Source of the DNA: Saprospiraceae bacterium
Lineage (GTDB): Bacteria; Bacteroidota; Bacteroidia; Chitinophagales; Saprospiraceae
NCBI GenBank assembly: GCA_026129545.1
Contig: JAHCHX010000004.1
Coordinates: 62,001 to 126,000, forward strand
DNA: 64,000 nt
Direction: 5' to 3'
Part shown: piece by piece, positions 51,127 through 61,180 of the stretch
Layout: every line of letters starts with the position of its first letter
How positions within the stretch are numbered: position 1 is the stretch's first letter
The notes under the pieces: model-generated
What the model was told of the DNA's origin: nothing
The model's input: only the letters and a program-made list of their open reading frames with translations
Databases searched by the model: none
Made by a program: the position numbers and the translations under genes

Positions 51127-51561
51127 TTATCGCCTGTTCATGTCTGTCGCAAAGCCTTGTATCACTTCCAACAATCGCATGGGCGACAATAGGTTCTTGC
51201 CTGTTTCGGACTCTTGCGCGGCGGGGTCCAAGTAGCCGCTCAAACTGCGCACTCGCTCGGCATTGAGCGGCTGAAAGGCCATGGACCAATCCTTGAACAG
51301 TCGTTTGGGAATGTATCCCTGGTGCAAAATGACTGGCTCGCGGTGTCGTTGGTCGAGCGAGATTCGATGCGCATAGAGGTCGCGCACCACGTCGTCGTCT
51401 CCTTCCAATAGCTGAATAAAATTGCCGTAGCCATAGAGCAGGATACCTGTGACGTTTTTCTCGATATTTTTTGACCGGCACTGTCGGAGCAACACTATCA
51501 AGTCGTCGTCGTTGAAATAGGCGTTGGCTTTGCTTCGGTAGATGAGTTGGAATACTGGCAT
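51127..51561 (-). CDS. BLUF-domain blue-light sensor
   Basis: 144 residues made up of the BLUF domain and a short C-terminal helix. The flavin-binding Tyr (LIYRSKANA, Tyr8-like), Asn (NVTGILLY) and Gln (FIQLLEGDDD) are all in place, so photochemistry is likely. Stand-alone BLUF proteins signal through protein partners. It is divergent from the sterol-desaturase gene. Confidence 0.88.
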   Translation of the reverse strand: MPVFQLIYRSKANAYFNDDDLIVLLRQCRSKNIEKNVTGILLYGYGNFIQLLEGDDDVVRDLYAHRISLDQRHREPVILHQGYIPKRLFKDWSMAFQPLNAERVRSLSGYLDPAAQESETGKNLLSPMRLLEVIQGFATDMNRR

Positions 51562-51727
51562 GGGTCAGGTCTGTTTATAGTTCCAAGTGCCGCGCAATGA
51601 GGCGCGACGTTTTTTGTTTGCAGGGCTAAATTACAGCGTTGTTGGAAAATTCACCTATCGGCACAAAAGATTGAAAAGCCGGACGTTTGCTATTTTTGCA
51701 CAGCAAATCCATTCAAACGACTTTGTC

Positions 51728-53047
51728 ATGGAAGCTTACGGTGCTATTCTAAATTTGGTTATCCCTATTTTTTTTCTGTTGTATTTCATCGAGAACATCG
51801 TGGCGTGGCGGCGCGGCGAGCGGGTCATTCGTGGGTTGGACAGCATATCGAGTTTTAGTTCGGGCATCACCAACGTGGTGAAGGATGTGTTGGGGCTAAG
51901 CGTGGGGATTCTCAGCTACGCTTGGTTGGTGGAGCGGGTAGAGATTTTCCACATCGAAGCCACTTGGCTGCTGTATGCGGTCGCGTTCATCGCGGTAGAT
52001 TTTCAGGGTTATTGGGTGCATCGCTGGAGCCACGAAATCAATTTTTTGTGGAACCGCCACATCATTCACCACAGCAGCGAGGAGTTCAATCTTTCGTGCG
52101 CGTTGCGACAATCCATTTCCACGTTCATCAATTATTTCACCTTTTTGCTGCTGCCTGCCGCGCTGTTGGGCGTGCCGGGCATGGTAATCGCCATCATTGG
52201 TCCGTTGCATTTGTTTTTGCAATACTGGTATCACACCAGGCTTATTGGCAAGATGGGCTGGCTCGAAAAGGTCATCGTGACACCTTCGCACCACCGCGTG
52301 CATCATGCCATCAATCCCGAATACATGGACAAGAACTACGGGCAGATTTTTATTCTTTGGGACAAATGGTTTGGCACGTTCCAAGAAGAACTGCCCGAAG
52401 TGCCGGCTGTTTACGGGGTGAAACGCCCTGTGCGTACTTGGAACCCGTTCAAAATCAACTTCCAGCATTTTTGGCTGATGTTCACCGATGCTTGGCGCAC
52501 GCGCAGTTGGTGGGACAGAATCCGGCTCTGGTTCATGCCGACGGGCTGGCGCCCTGAGGACGTGCAGCATCGCTATCCGGTATTGAGCATCGGCGATGTG
52601 TACCACTTCGAGAAATATGACACCCCCGCTTCTCGGGCGCTGGTGGCGTGGTCGTGGGCGCAGATGTTTTTCAACTACTTTTTGCTGATTTATTTCTTTG
52701 CGTATCTCGGCAAGATTGGTGCTCCGGGCGTGTTTCTCTACGGTGCCTTTGTGTTTGCCTCTATCTACGCTTACACGGAGTTGATGGACAGGAATCGCTA
52801 CGCTCACTTGTTTGAGTCGCTGAAATCTGCTTTTGGCCTATATCTGATTTGGCAGGCGGGGGGCGATTGGTTTGGTGCCCGGTCCAATGTGGGCGCATGG
52901 TATGTCCACATCGTCGCGGCATACTGTGTGTTGTCGGCCCTCGTCTCTATCTATTTTGTGGAATTTGAAATCAAGCGGGGTTATGGGCGCCTGATGACGG
53001 AGCATGAATCCTTTATGAGCGCCTCAGGAGAGAAAAAGTCTTCGTAA
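51728..53047 (+). CDS. Sterol desaturase/fatty acid hydroxylase family protein
   Basis: 439 residues from the ATG at 51728, chosen because the first 47 codons of the longer frame are non-homologous. His clusters HRWSHEINFLWNRHIIHHSSEE and PSHHRVHHAINP bind the di-iron site. About six membrane segments; the C-terminal third contains three more. It probably hydroxylates a membrane lipid. Near the BLUF gene, but no regulatory link can be shown. Confidence 0.85.
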   Translation: MEAYGAILNLVIPIFFLLYFIENIVAWRRGERVIRGLDSISSFSSGITNVVKDVLGLSVGILSYAWLVERVEIFHIEATWLLYAVAFIAVDFQGYWVHRWSHEINFLWNRHIIHHSSEEFNLSCALRQSISTFINYFTFLLLPAALLGVPGMVIAIIGPLHLFLQYWYHTRLIGKMGWLEKVIVTPSHHRVHHAINPEYMDKNYGQIFILWDKWFGTFQEELPEVPAVYGVKRPVRTWNPFKINFQHFWLMFTDAWRTRSWWDRIRLWFMPTGWRPEDVQHRYPVLSIGDVYHFEKYDTPASRALVAWSWAQMFFNYFLLIYFFAYLGKIGAPGVFLYGAFVFASIYAYTELMDRNRYAHLFESLKSAFGLYLIWQAGGDWFGARSNVGAWYVHIVAAYCVLSALVSIYFVEFEIKRGYGRLMTEHESFMSASGEKKSS

Positions 53048-53199
53048 GCCAGCCTCCTTTGTCGTTAAGAGCAGGAAATTGAGTGCACTTCGAATGGTCG
53101 CGGAACGGTATCGCGGGATGAAATTTCGCGCACCTCGGAATATCATACTGGGTTACAAGCGCGACGATTTGAAACGCGCCCGGGAAATTTTGATTTAAA

Positions 53200-53303
53200 A
53201 TTGCCGACTACATGATTTTAGGTTTTTGATGTGCCAAGCGCAACGTCGAGTTTTGGTCGTCGAACTTTTGCCTCATCAATCAACCAATCATGTAGTCGGC
53301 ATT
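53200..53303. repeat. Inverted-repeat element between convergent genes
   Basis: TTGCCGACTACATGAT (about 53201-53216) and ATCATGTAGTCGGCA (about 53288-53302) are 15-base inverted repeats about 100 bp apart, enclosing no gene. MITE-like or bidirectional terminator; it lies in the 53048-53313 gap. Confidence 0.55.
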
Positions 53304-53313
53304 TCCTTTCCGT

Positions 53314-55353
53314 TCAGTCACGATAATCATCCTCATCCTCGTGGCGCGTCGGCTCCACTTCCGCTACCCGATGGCTTTCGCCGGGTGTTGGGTCGGCAAA
53401 AGGGCGTTTGCCGATGATGCGTTCCAAATCGGCGCGGTGCAGCACCTCTTTTTCCAGAAGCGCCTGTGCCAATGCGTCGAGTTCCTTGCGTTTTTCGCGC
53501 AGCAGATTTTTGGCGCGGGCATATTGCTCCTCTATCATGATTTTCACCTCTTGGTCAATGAGATAAGCCGTCTGCTCGGAGAAGGGGCGCGTATACGACT
53601 CGTTCATCATGGAGTAGTACGACACGTTGCCTACTTTGTCGTTGAGGCCGTAGTTGATAATCATGTCATAAGACAATCGGGTGACGTGGTCGAGGTCGCT
53701 TTGTGCGCCGGTGCTGATTTTGTCGAACACTACCGACTCTGCGGCACGGCCTCCGAGGGTCATGCACATATCGTCGAGCAATTTTTCCTTGCGTGTGATG
53801 TATTGCTCTTTGGGTAGGTATTGAGCGTAGCCCAATGCGGCAAGGCCGCGTGGCACGATGGTCACTTTCACGAGCGGGTGTGCGTGTTCGAGGAACCACC
53901 CGCATATCGCATGGCCCGCCTCGTGGTAGGCGATGATTTGCTTCTCTTCCGGGCTGATAATTTTGTTTTTCTTTTCGAGACCGCCAATCACCTTGTCGAG
54001 CGCATAGTTGAAATCTTCCATGTCCACGGCCTTTTTTTCCTTGCGGGCGGCGATAAGCGCGGCTTCGTTGCACACATTGGCGATGTCGGCACCCACAAAC
54101 CCCGGTGTCATTTCGGACAAAGCCATGGCGGTGACTTCGGGTGCTACCTTGATGTTTTTCATGTGCACCTCAAAAATCTGTGCACGGCCATTCAGGTCGG
54201 GGCGACCGATGCCAATTTGCCGGTCGAAGCGCCCCGGGCGCATCAACGCATTGTCCAAAATGTCGGGACGGTTGGTGGCTGCCATCAGAATCACCCCTTT
54301 GTCGGTCGGGAAACCATCCATTTCCACGAGCAGCTGGTTGAGGGTGTTTTCGCGCTCGTCGTTGCCGCCTTGAATGGCACCGCGTCCGCGTGCGCGGCCA
54401 ATGGCATCTATTTCGTCAATGAAGATGATGCAAGGTGCTTTTTCACGCGCTTGGCGGAAAAGGTCGCGCACCCGAGAGGCTCCCACGCCCACAAACATTT
54501 CCACGAAATCAGAACCAGAAATGGAGAAGAAGGGCGCGCCGGCTTCTCCGGCTACTGCTTTGGCCAAGAGGGTCTTGCCCGTGCCGGGAGGGCCGACCAA
54601 CAACACGCCTTTGGGGATTTTGCCGCCCAGCGTGGTATATTTTTTCGGATTTTTCAAAAAATCCACCACTTCCATCACCTCTTCCTTGGCTTCGTCAAGA
54701 CCCGCCACGTCCGCAAAGGTGATGTTGACCTTTGTGTTGTTGTCAAACAAAGTTGCCTTCGACTTGCCGATGTTGAAAATCTGCGACCCCGGCCCGCCTG
54801 GCCCACCGCCCATGCGGCGAAGGATGAAAAGCCAGAGGCCGATGAAAATCAGCAAAGGCAACAAATATGTGAGCAAGGTGGCCGTCCAGTTGGTCTGGGG
54901 GTCCATGATGGGGATGATTTTCGGCTTTTTCTCTTTGAGCAATTGCTCGTTCACCTCTTTGAGCCAGGGCTGATAGACCTCTGGCTTGCCGATATTCACC
55001 ACATAATGAGGCAGTTTGTTGTCAGCCTCTTTGAGTTCGGGTTTCAGGTTGTCGTGGTCGGGCGAGATGAGGGAGTCTTTCTTGATGAAGATTTGTGCTT
55101 CCGTGTCGCTGATGATGACAATTTTATCCACCTGACCTTTGCGTGCCCATTTGTCCAAGTCGGGCATGGTGGCTTTCTGCGAGCCGCCCATGAACTTGGC
55201 CATTTGCAGCCCCAGCAGCGCGAGACCCACGAGGATGTAAATCCACATGAAGCTAAAGCGCGGCATACCGTCGCCGTTTGGTTCGCTGTCGCGTTGCGGG
55301 CGCAGTTCGTCCTGCTCCTCGTCGCGTTTATTTTTTCCTTTTTGCTCTTCCAT
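53314..55353 (-). CDS. ftsH: ATP-dependent zinc metalloprotease FtsH
   Basis: 679 residues. Two N-terminal membrane segments flank a periplasmic domain, then AAA+ with Walker A GPPGTGKTLLAKAV, Walker B IIFIDEIDAIG, SRH MRPGRFDRQIGIGRPD, and the zinc site AYHEAGHAICGW. It degrades misfolded membrane and short-lived soluble proteins at the inner membrane. It follows rsfS by 24 nt, a conserved Bacteroidota pair. Confidence 0.96.
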   Translation of the reverse strand: MEEQKGKNKRDEEQDELRPQRDSEPNGDGMPRFSFMWIYILVGLALLGLQMAKFMGGSQKATMPDLDKWARKGQVDKIVIISDTEAQIFIKKDSLISPDHDNLKPELKEADNKLPHYVVNIGKPEVYQPWLKEVNEQLLKEKKPKIIPIMDPQTNWTATLLTYLLPLLIFIGLWLFILRRMGGGPGGPGSQIFNIGKSKATLFDNNTKVNITFADVAGLDEAKEEVMEVVDFLKNPKKYTTLGGKIPKGVLLVGPPGTGKTLLAKAVAGEAGAPFFSISGSDFVEMFVGVGASRVRDLFRQAREKAPCIIFIDEIDAIGRARGRGAIQGGNDERENTLNQLLVEMDGFPTDKGVILMAATNRPDILDNALMRPGRFDRQIGIGRPDLNGRAQIFEVHMKNIKVAPEVTAMALSEMTPGFVGADIANVCNEAALIAARKEKKAVDMEDFNYALDKVIGGLEKKNKIISPEEKQIIAYHEAGHAICGWFLEHAHPLVKVTIVPRGLAALGYAQYLPKEQYITRKEKLLDDMCMTLGGRAAESVVFDKISTGAQSDLDHVTRLSYDMIINYGLNDKVGNVSYYSMMNESYTRPFSEQTAYLIDQEVKIMIEEQYARAKNLLREKRKELDALAQALLEKEVLHRADLERIIGKRPFADPTPGESHRVAEVEPTRHEDEDDYRD

Positions 55354-55377
55354 GTTGAAAAACGGTTTTTGGATGGT

Positions 55378-55773
55378 TCATACTTCGCCAAACTCGGTTG
55401 TTTCCGCGTCGCTCCAGAGGCTTTCTATTTCGTAAAAATGACGGGTCTCTGGGTAAAAAACGTGCACAACCGTGTTGAAATAGTCCATTAGAATCCATTT
55501 GGCATTGCTCGACCCCTCCGTGTGAGAAGGCATCGTGTGCATTTCCTCCTTCACTTTTTTGTAAATACTCTCGGAAATCGCCTTTACGTGGGTGTTGGAA
55601 TCGCCCTCGCAGATGATAAAAAAATCAGCGGGAGCATCGCCGAGTTTCCGTAGGTCGAGTTGAACGATATTTTTGCCTTTTTTATCGCGGATGCCCTCGA
55701 CGATGAGGTGGTTTAGTTGTTCCAAGTCTGTTGGGCGGGAAGTTGCCCGCCGGGGTGCTGTGGCTGTAATCAA
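55378..55773 (-). CDS. rsfS: Ribosome silencing factor RsfS/Iojap
   Basis: 131 residues with the Iojap fold: IVQLDLRKLGDAPADFFIICEGDSNTHVKAI, followed by GSSNAKWILMDYFNTVVHVFYPETRHFYEIESLW. It binds L14 and prevents subunit joining under starvation. First gene of the rsfS-ftsH unit; divergent from birA. Confidence 0.95.
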   Translation of the reverse strand: MITATAPRRATSRPTDLEQLNHLIVEGIRDKKGKNIVQLDLRKLGDAPADFFIICEGDSNTHVKAISESIYKKVKEEMHTMPSHTEGSSNAKWILMDYFNTVVHVFYPETRHFYEIESLWSDAETTEFGEV

Positions 55774-55945
55774 AATTTTATTGTTGATTTGTTGAATCGT
55801 TTATTTGTTGAGTTCAAACAGGCGGGATAAAGGTAAGGTGCAACGATGACCTGCAAAAACGTCGTTTGTTTTATTATCGTTTTGATAACGACGGGCAACT
55901 GCCGTGACTGTATGACCTCAATGCTTGCAATGACAAAATTTGCGC

Positions 55946-56755
55946 ATGGCAAACACACTTTTTATCGGAAAAGTTTACCACCGTTTCGACGAACTGCCCT
56001 CGACGAACGATTGGGCGCTCGAACTTATCGCTGCGCCCGCCTCGTCGGGGCAGGGGGCAGCAAAAAGCAAGCCACCGGAAGGAACGGTCGTCAGGGCTGA
56101 CAGTCAGTCAGCCGGGCGCGGACAGTTTGGCAGTCGATGGGAAAGCGAACGCGGGAAAAACCTCCTGCTCAGCGTGATTTTGCGCCCCACTTGGCTGGAG
56201 GCAAAGGCGCAATTTTATCTGAGCATGGCCGTAGCCTTGGCGCTCCGCGACACAGTGGCCGATGCACTATCCACCGTCAAATGGCCTAACGACCTCTGCC
56301 TCGGCGCTCGAAAGACCGCTGGTATTTTGATTCAAAACAGCCTCTCCGGGCAGTTTTTGCAGACTTCTGTCGTCGGCATCGGCTTGAATGTCAATCAAAT
56401 GGAGTTTGACCCAGCGCTGCCCAATCCGACTTCGCTGGCCTTGTTTTTTGGAAAAAAATTCGAGTTGGACGAAATAACCGAATGCATTTTCGAGCGCCTC
56501 GAAAGGCGCTATTTGCAACTCAAATCAGGCCAACGAGCGGCTATCAAGGCCGAATACGAACGGGCGTTGTATCGCCTCGGCAAGCCGTCGAAGTTCGTTC
56601 GTGCCGCCGATAATTCAGAGTTTGGAGGCATCATTCGAGGGGTGACGGAGGAAGGGCGGCTGCGCGTGGAGACTGAAACCGGGGGGGAGACTTTTGAGGT
56701 GAAGGAGGTGCGTTTGCTCCACTCGTCCGACGATTTCGATTCGTCGGAGGAATAG
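55946..56755 (+). CDS. birA: Biotin--[acetyl-CoA carboxylase] ligase
   Basis: 269 residues from the ATG at 55946 (MANTLFIGKVYHRFDELPST). The catalytic ADSQSAGRGQFGSRWES and KWPNDLCLGARKTAGILIQ motifs are present. No N-terminal HTH, so a ligase only, not a repressor. It attaches biotin to carboxylase carriers. Divergent from rsfS. Confidence 0.93.
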   Translation: MANTLFIGKVYHRFDELPSTNDWALELIAAPASSGQGAAKSKPPEGTVVRADSQSAGRGQFGSRWESERGKNLLLSVILRPTWLEAKAQFYLSMAVALALRDTVADALSTVKWPNDLCLGARKTAGILIQNSLSGQFLQTSVVGIGLNVNQMEFDPALPNPTSLALFFGKKFELDEITECIFERLERRYLQLKSGQRAAIKAEYERALYRLGKPSKFVRAADNSEFGGIIRGVTEEGRLRVETETGGETFEVKEVRLLHSSDDFDSSEE

Positions 56756-57164
56756 AACTACCCACCCGGCACGTTGTCGGCAAGGATGCACGACAACGGC
56801 AATGGGGTTTGAAAAAGCCCTATCCCTGCCACTCATCCAAAACTTTCAAACTTTAACTATTGAGTTTGCAACTTGGCTGTAACCTTTCTGTCCTTCGCCC
56901 TGTCTTTGCGGACACTTGTGGTTGGGAACAAAAGCCGGAGGTGTTGCAAGGGATGGGGTAGCCGCTTCCACTTTCGTCGTCAGGGAACGGCTTTTAATAG
57001 AAAGGTGTATTGGATTGGTAGGTTCTTTGTTTTGCAAAATACTCACCCTCCACATCTTTGTTCCATCAAGCATGGCGGGTAGCGCCCGCAAAGCATAATC
57101 CGAGCACCCGCGCAGACAAGCGGGAGAAACAAAAACGAGATTTGTCACAACTAAAAATTAAGCA
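56756..57164. other. Leader region of the TonB-dependent receptor
   Basis: No gene is seen. It contains two short hairpins: GCGGG/CCCGC (57075-57089) and CCCGC/GCGGG (57107-57124), just upstream of the receptor gene. These could affect expression. No recognisable riboswitch. Confidence 0.4.
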
Positions 57165-59591
57165 ATGAAAGCCTTCCTGTTTGGCCTTGCCGTGCTGTGC
57201 GCGGCTGCTACGCTCCATGCCCAGAAAATCAGTGGTCGGGTGGCACAACCCGACAACAAGGCTGTCGAGTTTGCCACCGTCACCCTCCATCTCGCCTCCG
57301 ATTCTTCGCTTGTGAAAGGTGCCATCACCGACGAGCATGGTCATTTTGAGTTCGAGCACATCGCGGCTGGCCGTTACTTCATCCAAGCCAACGTGGTAGG
57401 CATGGGGAATGGCTCTGTGGCTGCTTTCGACTACACTGGCGACGACCGCTTGCTCGAAAAAATCACATTGGAAGAATCCTCCACTTCGCTCGGCCAAGTC
57501 ACCGTGGTGGCACGCCGCCCCATTGTGGAGGTGAAAGCCGACAAGACCATCATGAATGTGGAAGGCAACCTGAACGCACAGGGTCAAAATGCCCTCGAAC
57601 TGTTGCGAAAGGCCCCCGGGGTGACGGTGGACAACAACGACAACATCATGATGAAAGGCAAAAATGCCGTGCGGTTTCAGATTGACGGTCGTGACGTGCC
57701 GATGGACTCCAAAGACCTCGCTGACTACCTCAAGGGACTGCGTGCCGAAGACATCGCCGCCATTGAGTTGGTCACCAATCCATCGGCCAGATATGATGCT
57801 TCGGGCAACGCGGGCATCATCAACATCAAAACACGCAAAAACCGCGCGTTCGGCACCAATGGCTCTATCGGGGGCGAGGCGATATACGGCGAAAGCCTCA
57901 AAGGGGGCGGGCGCTTGTCGTTCAACCACCGCAACAAATGGGTCAATGTGTTTGGCAACTACAACAACCATTTTGGCGACTGGCACAACGAAATGCACCT
58001 GCGCCGCGACCAAGATGAACGCCGATTCGACCAGTCGAGCACCATGAAGGACAATAACAACAACCACAACTTCAAACTCGGCTCGGACTTTTTCCTCAAC
58101 AGCAAGCACACGGTCGGCTTCGTCGTGGACGGACGCACCGCACAAGGCCCATGGCGCAACGACTCCCGCACCCCCATCTCTAACCTAGACACTCCCGACA
58201 AGATTGACTCCGTGCTGGTGGCGGGCAACTATGTGCCGCAAAACCGCGTGAATCTCAACTTCAACCTCAATTATCGCTTCGCCGACACCTCTGGCCGTGA
58301 ATTGAGCGTAGATGCCAACCGTGGGCAATACCGCTACCGCGCCAATTCGTTGCAGCCCAACTTTTACATAAACCCCACGGGAGACGAGGTGCTGTCCAGA
58401 CGCATCTACCGCAACAACACCCCGACCGACATAGACATCACCATCGTGAAAGCCGACTACGAACAACCTGTGCTGAAGGGCAAGCTGGGCGTAGGCTTCA
58501 AAATGAACCGCGTCGTGACGGACAACACGTTCGACTTCTTCGACGTGATAAATGACGAGTCTATCCTCAACATTGACCGCAGCAACCGCTTCCAATACGA
58601 TGAAATGGTGAATGCGGGCTATGTGAATTACAACATTCAGGTAAAAAAGTGGGGTTTTCAGGCAGGTATTCGCGCCGAGCACACCAATTGGGAAGGCAAG
58701 CTGACCAGCCAAAAGCCGGGTGCCAACGAAATGGTGGAAAACAGTTACCTTAACTGGTTCCCAAGCGCGGCCATCACTTATTCCCTGAACGACAAAAACC
58801 AGTTCAACCTGACGTACAGCCGCCGCATTGACCGCCCGAGCTACCGAGACCTCAACCCGTTTGAGGACAAGTTGGACGAGTTGACATACAAAAAGGGCAA
58901 TCCTTTCCTGCGCCCGCAATACACCAACAGCGTGGAACTGACGCATACCTTCATGGGCTTTTTCAACACCACGGTGGGGTATAGCAACACCAGCGACGTG
59001 TTCACCGAATACATTGACACCACAGGCGGCGGTGCCTCGTTCCTCCGCCAAGGAAACATTGCCGAACAGAACAACCTGACCCTAAGCATCAGCGCGCCCA
59101 TGCCCATCGCCAAATGGTGGGAAGGCTACCTGAGCGTCACAGGCATCATCAGTTCGTTCGATGCCAATTTCCGCGAGGGGTTTGCATACAGCGAATCGTT
59201 CAAGACCCTCAATCTGTACAGCGAGCAAAACTTCATCCTGCCAAAAGGGTGGCGCCTTCAGGTGTCCGGCTGGTTCAACAGCCCCAGCATCTGGCAAGCA
59301 GTGTTTCGCAGCAAAGCCATGGGTGCCATGGACGTGGGGGTGCGCAAACAAATACTCGACGGCAATGGCACCATCAGCTTCGTCGTGGGCGACGTGCTGG
59401 GCACTGCTGGCTGGCGCAGTGTCAACGATTTCACCCCCGGCCTCTACATGCTCGGACGCGGCACTTGGGAGAGCCAAACCGTGCGCCTGAACGTGGACTA
59501 TAAATTCGGCAACAAAAACGTGAAAGGAGCCAGACAGCGCAAGACTGGCACCGAAGACATAAACTCCCGCATTCGTTCGGGTAGAAATTAA
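57165..59591 (+). CDS. TonB-dependent outer-membrane receptor with CarboxypepD_reg domain
   Basis: 808 residues with a signal peptide (MKAFLFGLAVLCAAATLHAQ). Residues about 22-105 form the carboxypeptidase-regulatory-like fold (KISGRVAQPDNKAVEFATV), then a TonB plug (LRKAPGVTVDNNDNIMMKG...SARYDASGNAGIINI), then a barrel of the OMP_b-brl family (380-790). It probably imports siderophores, vitamin or oligosaccharide. No SusD partner. Confidence 0.9.
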   Translation: MKAFLFGLAVLCAAATLHAQKISGRVAQPDNKAVEFATVTLHLASDSSLVKGAITDEHGHFEFEHIAAGRYFIQANVVGMGNGSVAAFDYTGDDRLLEKITLEESSTSLGQVTVVARRPIVEVKADKTIMNVEGNLNAQGQNALELLRKAPGVTVDNNDNIMMKGKNAVRFQIDGRDVPMDSKDLADYLKGLRAEDIAAIELVTNPSARYDASGNAGIINIKTRKNRAFGTNGSIGGEAIYGESLKGGGRLSFNHRNKWVNVFGNYNNHFGDWHNEMHLRRDQDERRFDQSSTMKDNNNNHNFKLGSDFFLNSKHTVGFVVDGRTAQGPWRNDSRTPISNLDTPDKIDSVLVAGNYVPQNRVNLNFNLNYRFADTSGRELSVDANRGQYRYRANSLQPNFYINPTGDEVLSRRIYRNNTPTDIDITIVKADYEQPVLKGKLGVGFKMNRVVTDNTFDFFDVINDESILNIDRSNRFQYDEMVNAGYVNYNIQVKKWGFQAGIRAEHTNWEGKLTSQKPGANEMVENSYLNWFPSAAITYSLNDKNQFNLTYSRRIDRPSYRDLNPFEDKLDELTYKKGNPFLRPQYTNSVELTHTFMGFFNTTVGYSNTSDVFTEYIDTTGGGASFLRQGNIAEQNNLTLSISAPMPIAKWWEGYLSVTGIISSFDANFREGFAYSESFKTLNLYSEQNFILPKGWRLQVSGWFNSPSIWQAVFRSKAMGAMDVGVRKQILDGNGTISFVVGDVLGTAGWRSVNDFTPGLYMLGRGTWESQTVRLNVDYKFGNKNVKGARQRKTGTEDINSRIRSGRN

Positions 59592-59627
59592 AAGAATGAA
59601 AGTTTGATTTGGTTTTTCGGAGAAAGC

Positions 59628-59660
59628 GCCTCGCCTGTGTAATACTGGCGGGGCTTTTTG
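59628..59660 (+). terminator. Intrinsic terminator of TonB-dependent receptor
   Basis: Stem GCCTCGCC (59628-59635) with GGCGGGGC (59647-59654), one G-T pair, followed by TTTTT. Confidence 0.85.
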
Positions 59661-59688
59661 TTAGGCCACGAACGAACCAATACCATGG

Positions 59689-59740
59689 AAAAAACAAGAG
59701 CCATCACCGAACAATCGGGATGGCTCTTGCTGAATTTTTT
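59689..59740. terminator. Bidirectional terminator
   Basis: Stem CAAGAGCCATC (59695-59705) with GATGGCTCTTG (59719-59729), flanked by AAAAA on the left and TTTTTT on the right, so it serves the receptor read-through and the convergent L25 gene. Confidence 0.85.
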
Positions 59741-59771
59741 TCTTTGAATCGAAATGAAACAGCGACGAAGC

Positions 59772-60338
59772 TTACTTGCCTTTGAGCGCGCGTGGAATCT
59801 CGATGGAAGCTACAGGCACGGCACTGGTGTTGGTGATTTCCACACCTTCCGTAGGTGTGATGTCGCGCACCCGAATCGTGGAGCCGAGTTCCATCGTGGA
59901 AATGTCTGCCACCACCTCGTCCACAGCTTTTTCAGGCGTGGTGAGGATGTTGATTTGGCGCATGCGCGGGATGAACTTGCCACCAGCTTTCACACCGGGA
60001 GCCTGACCGATAAATCGCAAGGGTACAGTAGCCTTGAACTTGACACCGGGAACCAACTCAAGGAAATCAAGGTGCAGCACCGCGTCCGTCACCGGATGGA
60101 ACTGGATGTCTTTCACGATGCATTTGTGCGTCGCGCCATTGATGGCAATCTCGGCCATTTTGAATTTGGAGGTGTAAACCAAATGGCGAATATCGGACGC
60201 ATTGAGCGCAAACTGGGTAGCCTCGCCACCGCCGCTTTTATACATCACCGCCGGAATTTGATTGTTGCGACGGATTTTTTTTGCCCCTTCTTTGCCGGAA
60301 CCTTCTTTGAGATGCCCCTGTAAAGCAATGATTTCCAT
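59772..60338 (-). CDS. rplY: 50S ribosomal protein L25/general stress protein Ctc
   Basis: 188 residues from the ATG at 60338 (MEIIALQGHLKEGSGKEGAK). The N-terminal L25 domain (to about 95) binds 5S rRNA; the C-terminal beta domain (TL5/Ctc type) follows. The upstream in-frame extension to 60464 is not L25-like and is dropped. Confidence 0.94.
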   Translation of the reverse strand: MEIIALQGHLKEGSGKEGAKKIRRNNQIPAVMYKSGGGEATQFALNASDIRHLVYTSKFKMAEIAINGATHKCIVKDIQFHPVTDAVLHLDFLELVPGVKFKATVPLRFIGQAPGVKAGGKFIPRMRQINILTTPEKAVDEVVADISTMELGSTIRVRDITPTEGVEITNTSAVPVASIEIPRALKGK

Positions 60339-60445
60339 TGTGTTATGCTCTAAAAGTGATACTTGTTTCAAAAAACGCCCGCAAAGGTAGATATTCGGAG
60401 GCAGAAATTCCAAGGGCAATTCAAAAAAACTCCTGACAAGTTTAT

Positions 60446-61126
60446 CTATCGGGAGAGCGTCCACACGGTTTCCCCGTCGCTGCGGCGCTTGATTTTTTTC
60501 ACCAAGCCCCTTGCTTCCAGTTCGTCCAGTTTGGTTGCCACTAATTTTTCCTCAAGCCCCGAATCCTTGCACACGCCGCGCAAGGAACGGAAGGCATATT
60601 TGCCTGATTCAAAGACCCGGAGTATTTTTTGCTCCTCCGTGAGGGCCGGTGGCGCGCTGGTGGCTTTTTTGCTGCCGCGAGTGGAAAATGACTCGAAAGC
60701 TTCCTCCTCTTCTTCGGCGGTGGTAGCACCAGAGGCTGCAAAATCATCAGGGTCCGAGTTTTCGCGCACCAAGACATCTTGCGTTTCCGCTAACTCCTCT
60801 TGTCGCTGCCTCACCTCTTGCACTTCTTGTAGCAGTTTGTCTGCCAATGACTGCAAAAACTTCGAAGAGAAAATGGCCGCGACGGCACAAAAACCAAAAA
60901 AGACAAAATGCGAGATGACATCGCCGTTCAGACAATCCTGCATCAAATTGCTGGATACCGTTTTCAAAAACAGAGGCACGGTGGCGGCAGCCGTCAGACC
61001 CAAAAGCGAGGACTTGACGAAATCGTGGCTATACCAGCCACGGTCGGTTTTGTTCATGTAATAGTTGGCTACGCCCCCCAGCAGCCCCGCTGTGATGATG
61101 ATGGCGACAAGGATTCCGATACCCAT
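60446..61126 (-). CDS. Membrane protein with C-terminal winged-helix region
   Basis: 226 residues. Two or three membrane segments (about 1-22, 40-60, 70-88), a coiled-coil Glu/Gln-rich linker (about 88-150), and a C-terminal region (LRGVCKDSGLEEKLVATKLDELEARGLVKKI) like a winged helix. The N-terminal helices resemble YEATS-associated helical membrane proteins. Function unknown. Its 3' end lies upstream of the L25 gene. Confidence 0.6.
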   Translation of the reverse strand: MGIGILVAIIITAGLLGGVANYYMNKTDRGWYSHDFVKSSLLGLTAAATVPLFLKTVSSNLMQDCLNGDVISHFVFFGFCAVAAIFSSKFLQSLADKLLQEVQEVRQRQEELAETQDVLVRENSDPDDFAASGATTAEEEEEAFESFSTRGSKKATSAPPALTEEQKILRVFESGKYAFRSLRGVCKDSGLEEKLVATKLDELEARGLVKKIKRRSDGETVWTLSR

Positions 61127-61180
61127 GTTGAAAGCTGATTTTAGGTGTGAATTGAGCCGCCAAAGTAAGGAGATTTTTAT

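Noticed and set aside
53821..55491. 556-residue plus-strand ORF
   Set aside because: Antisense of ftsH; composition only (His/Val/Ala-rich), no domain.
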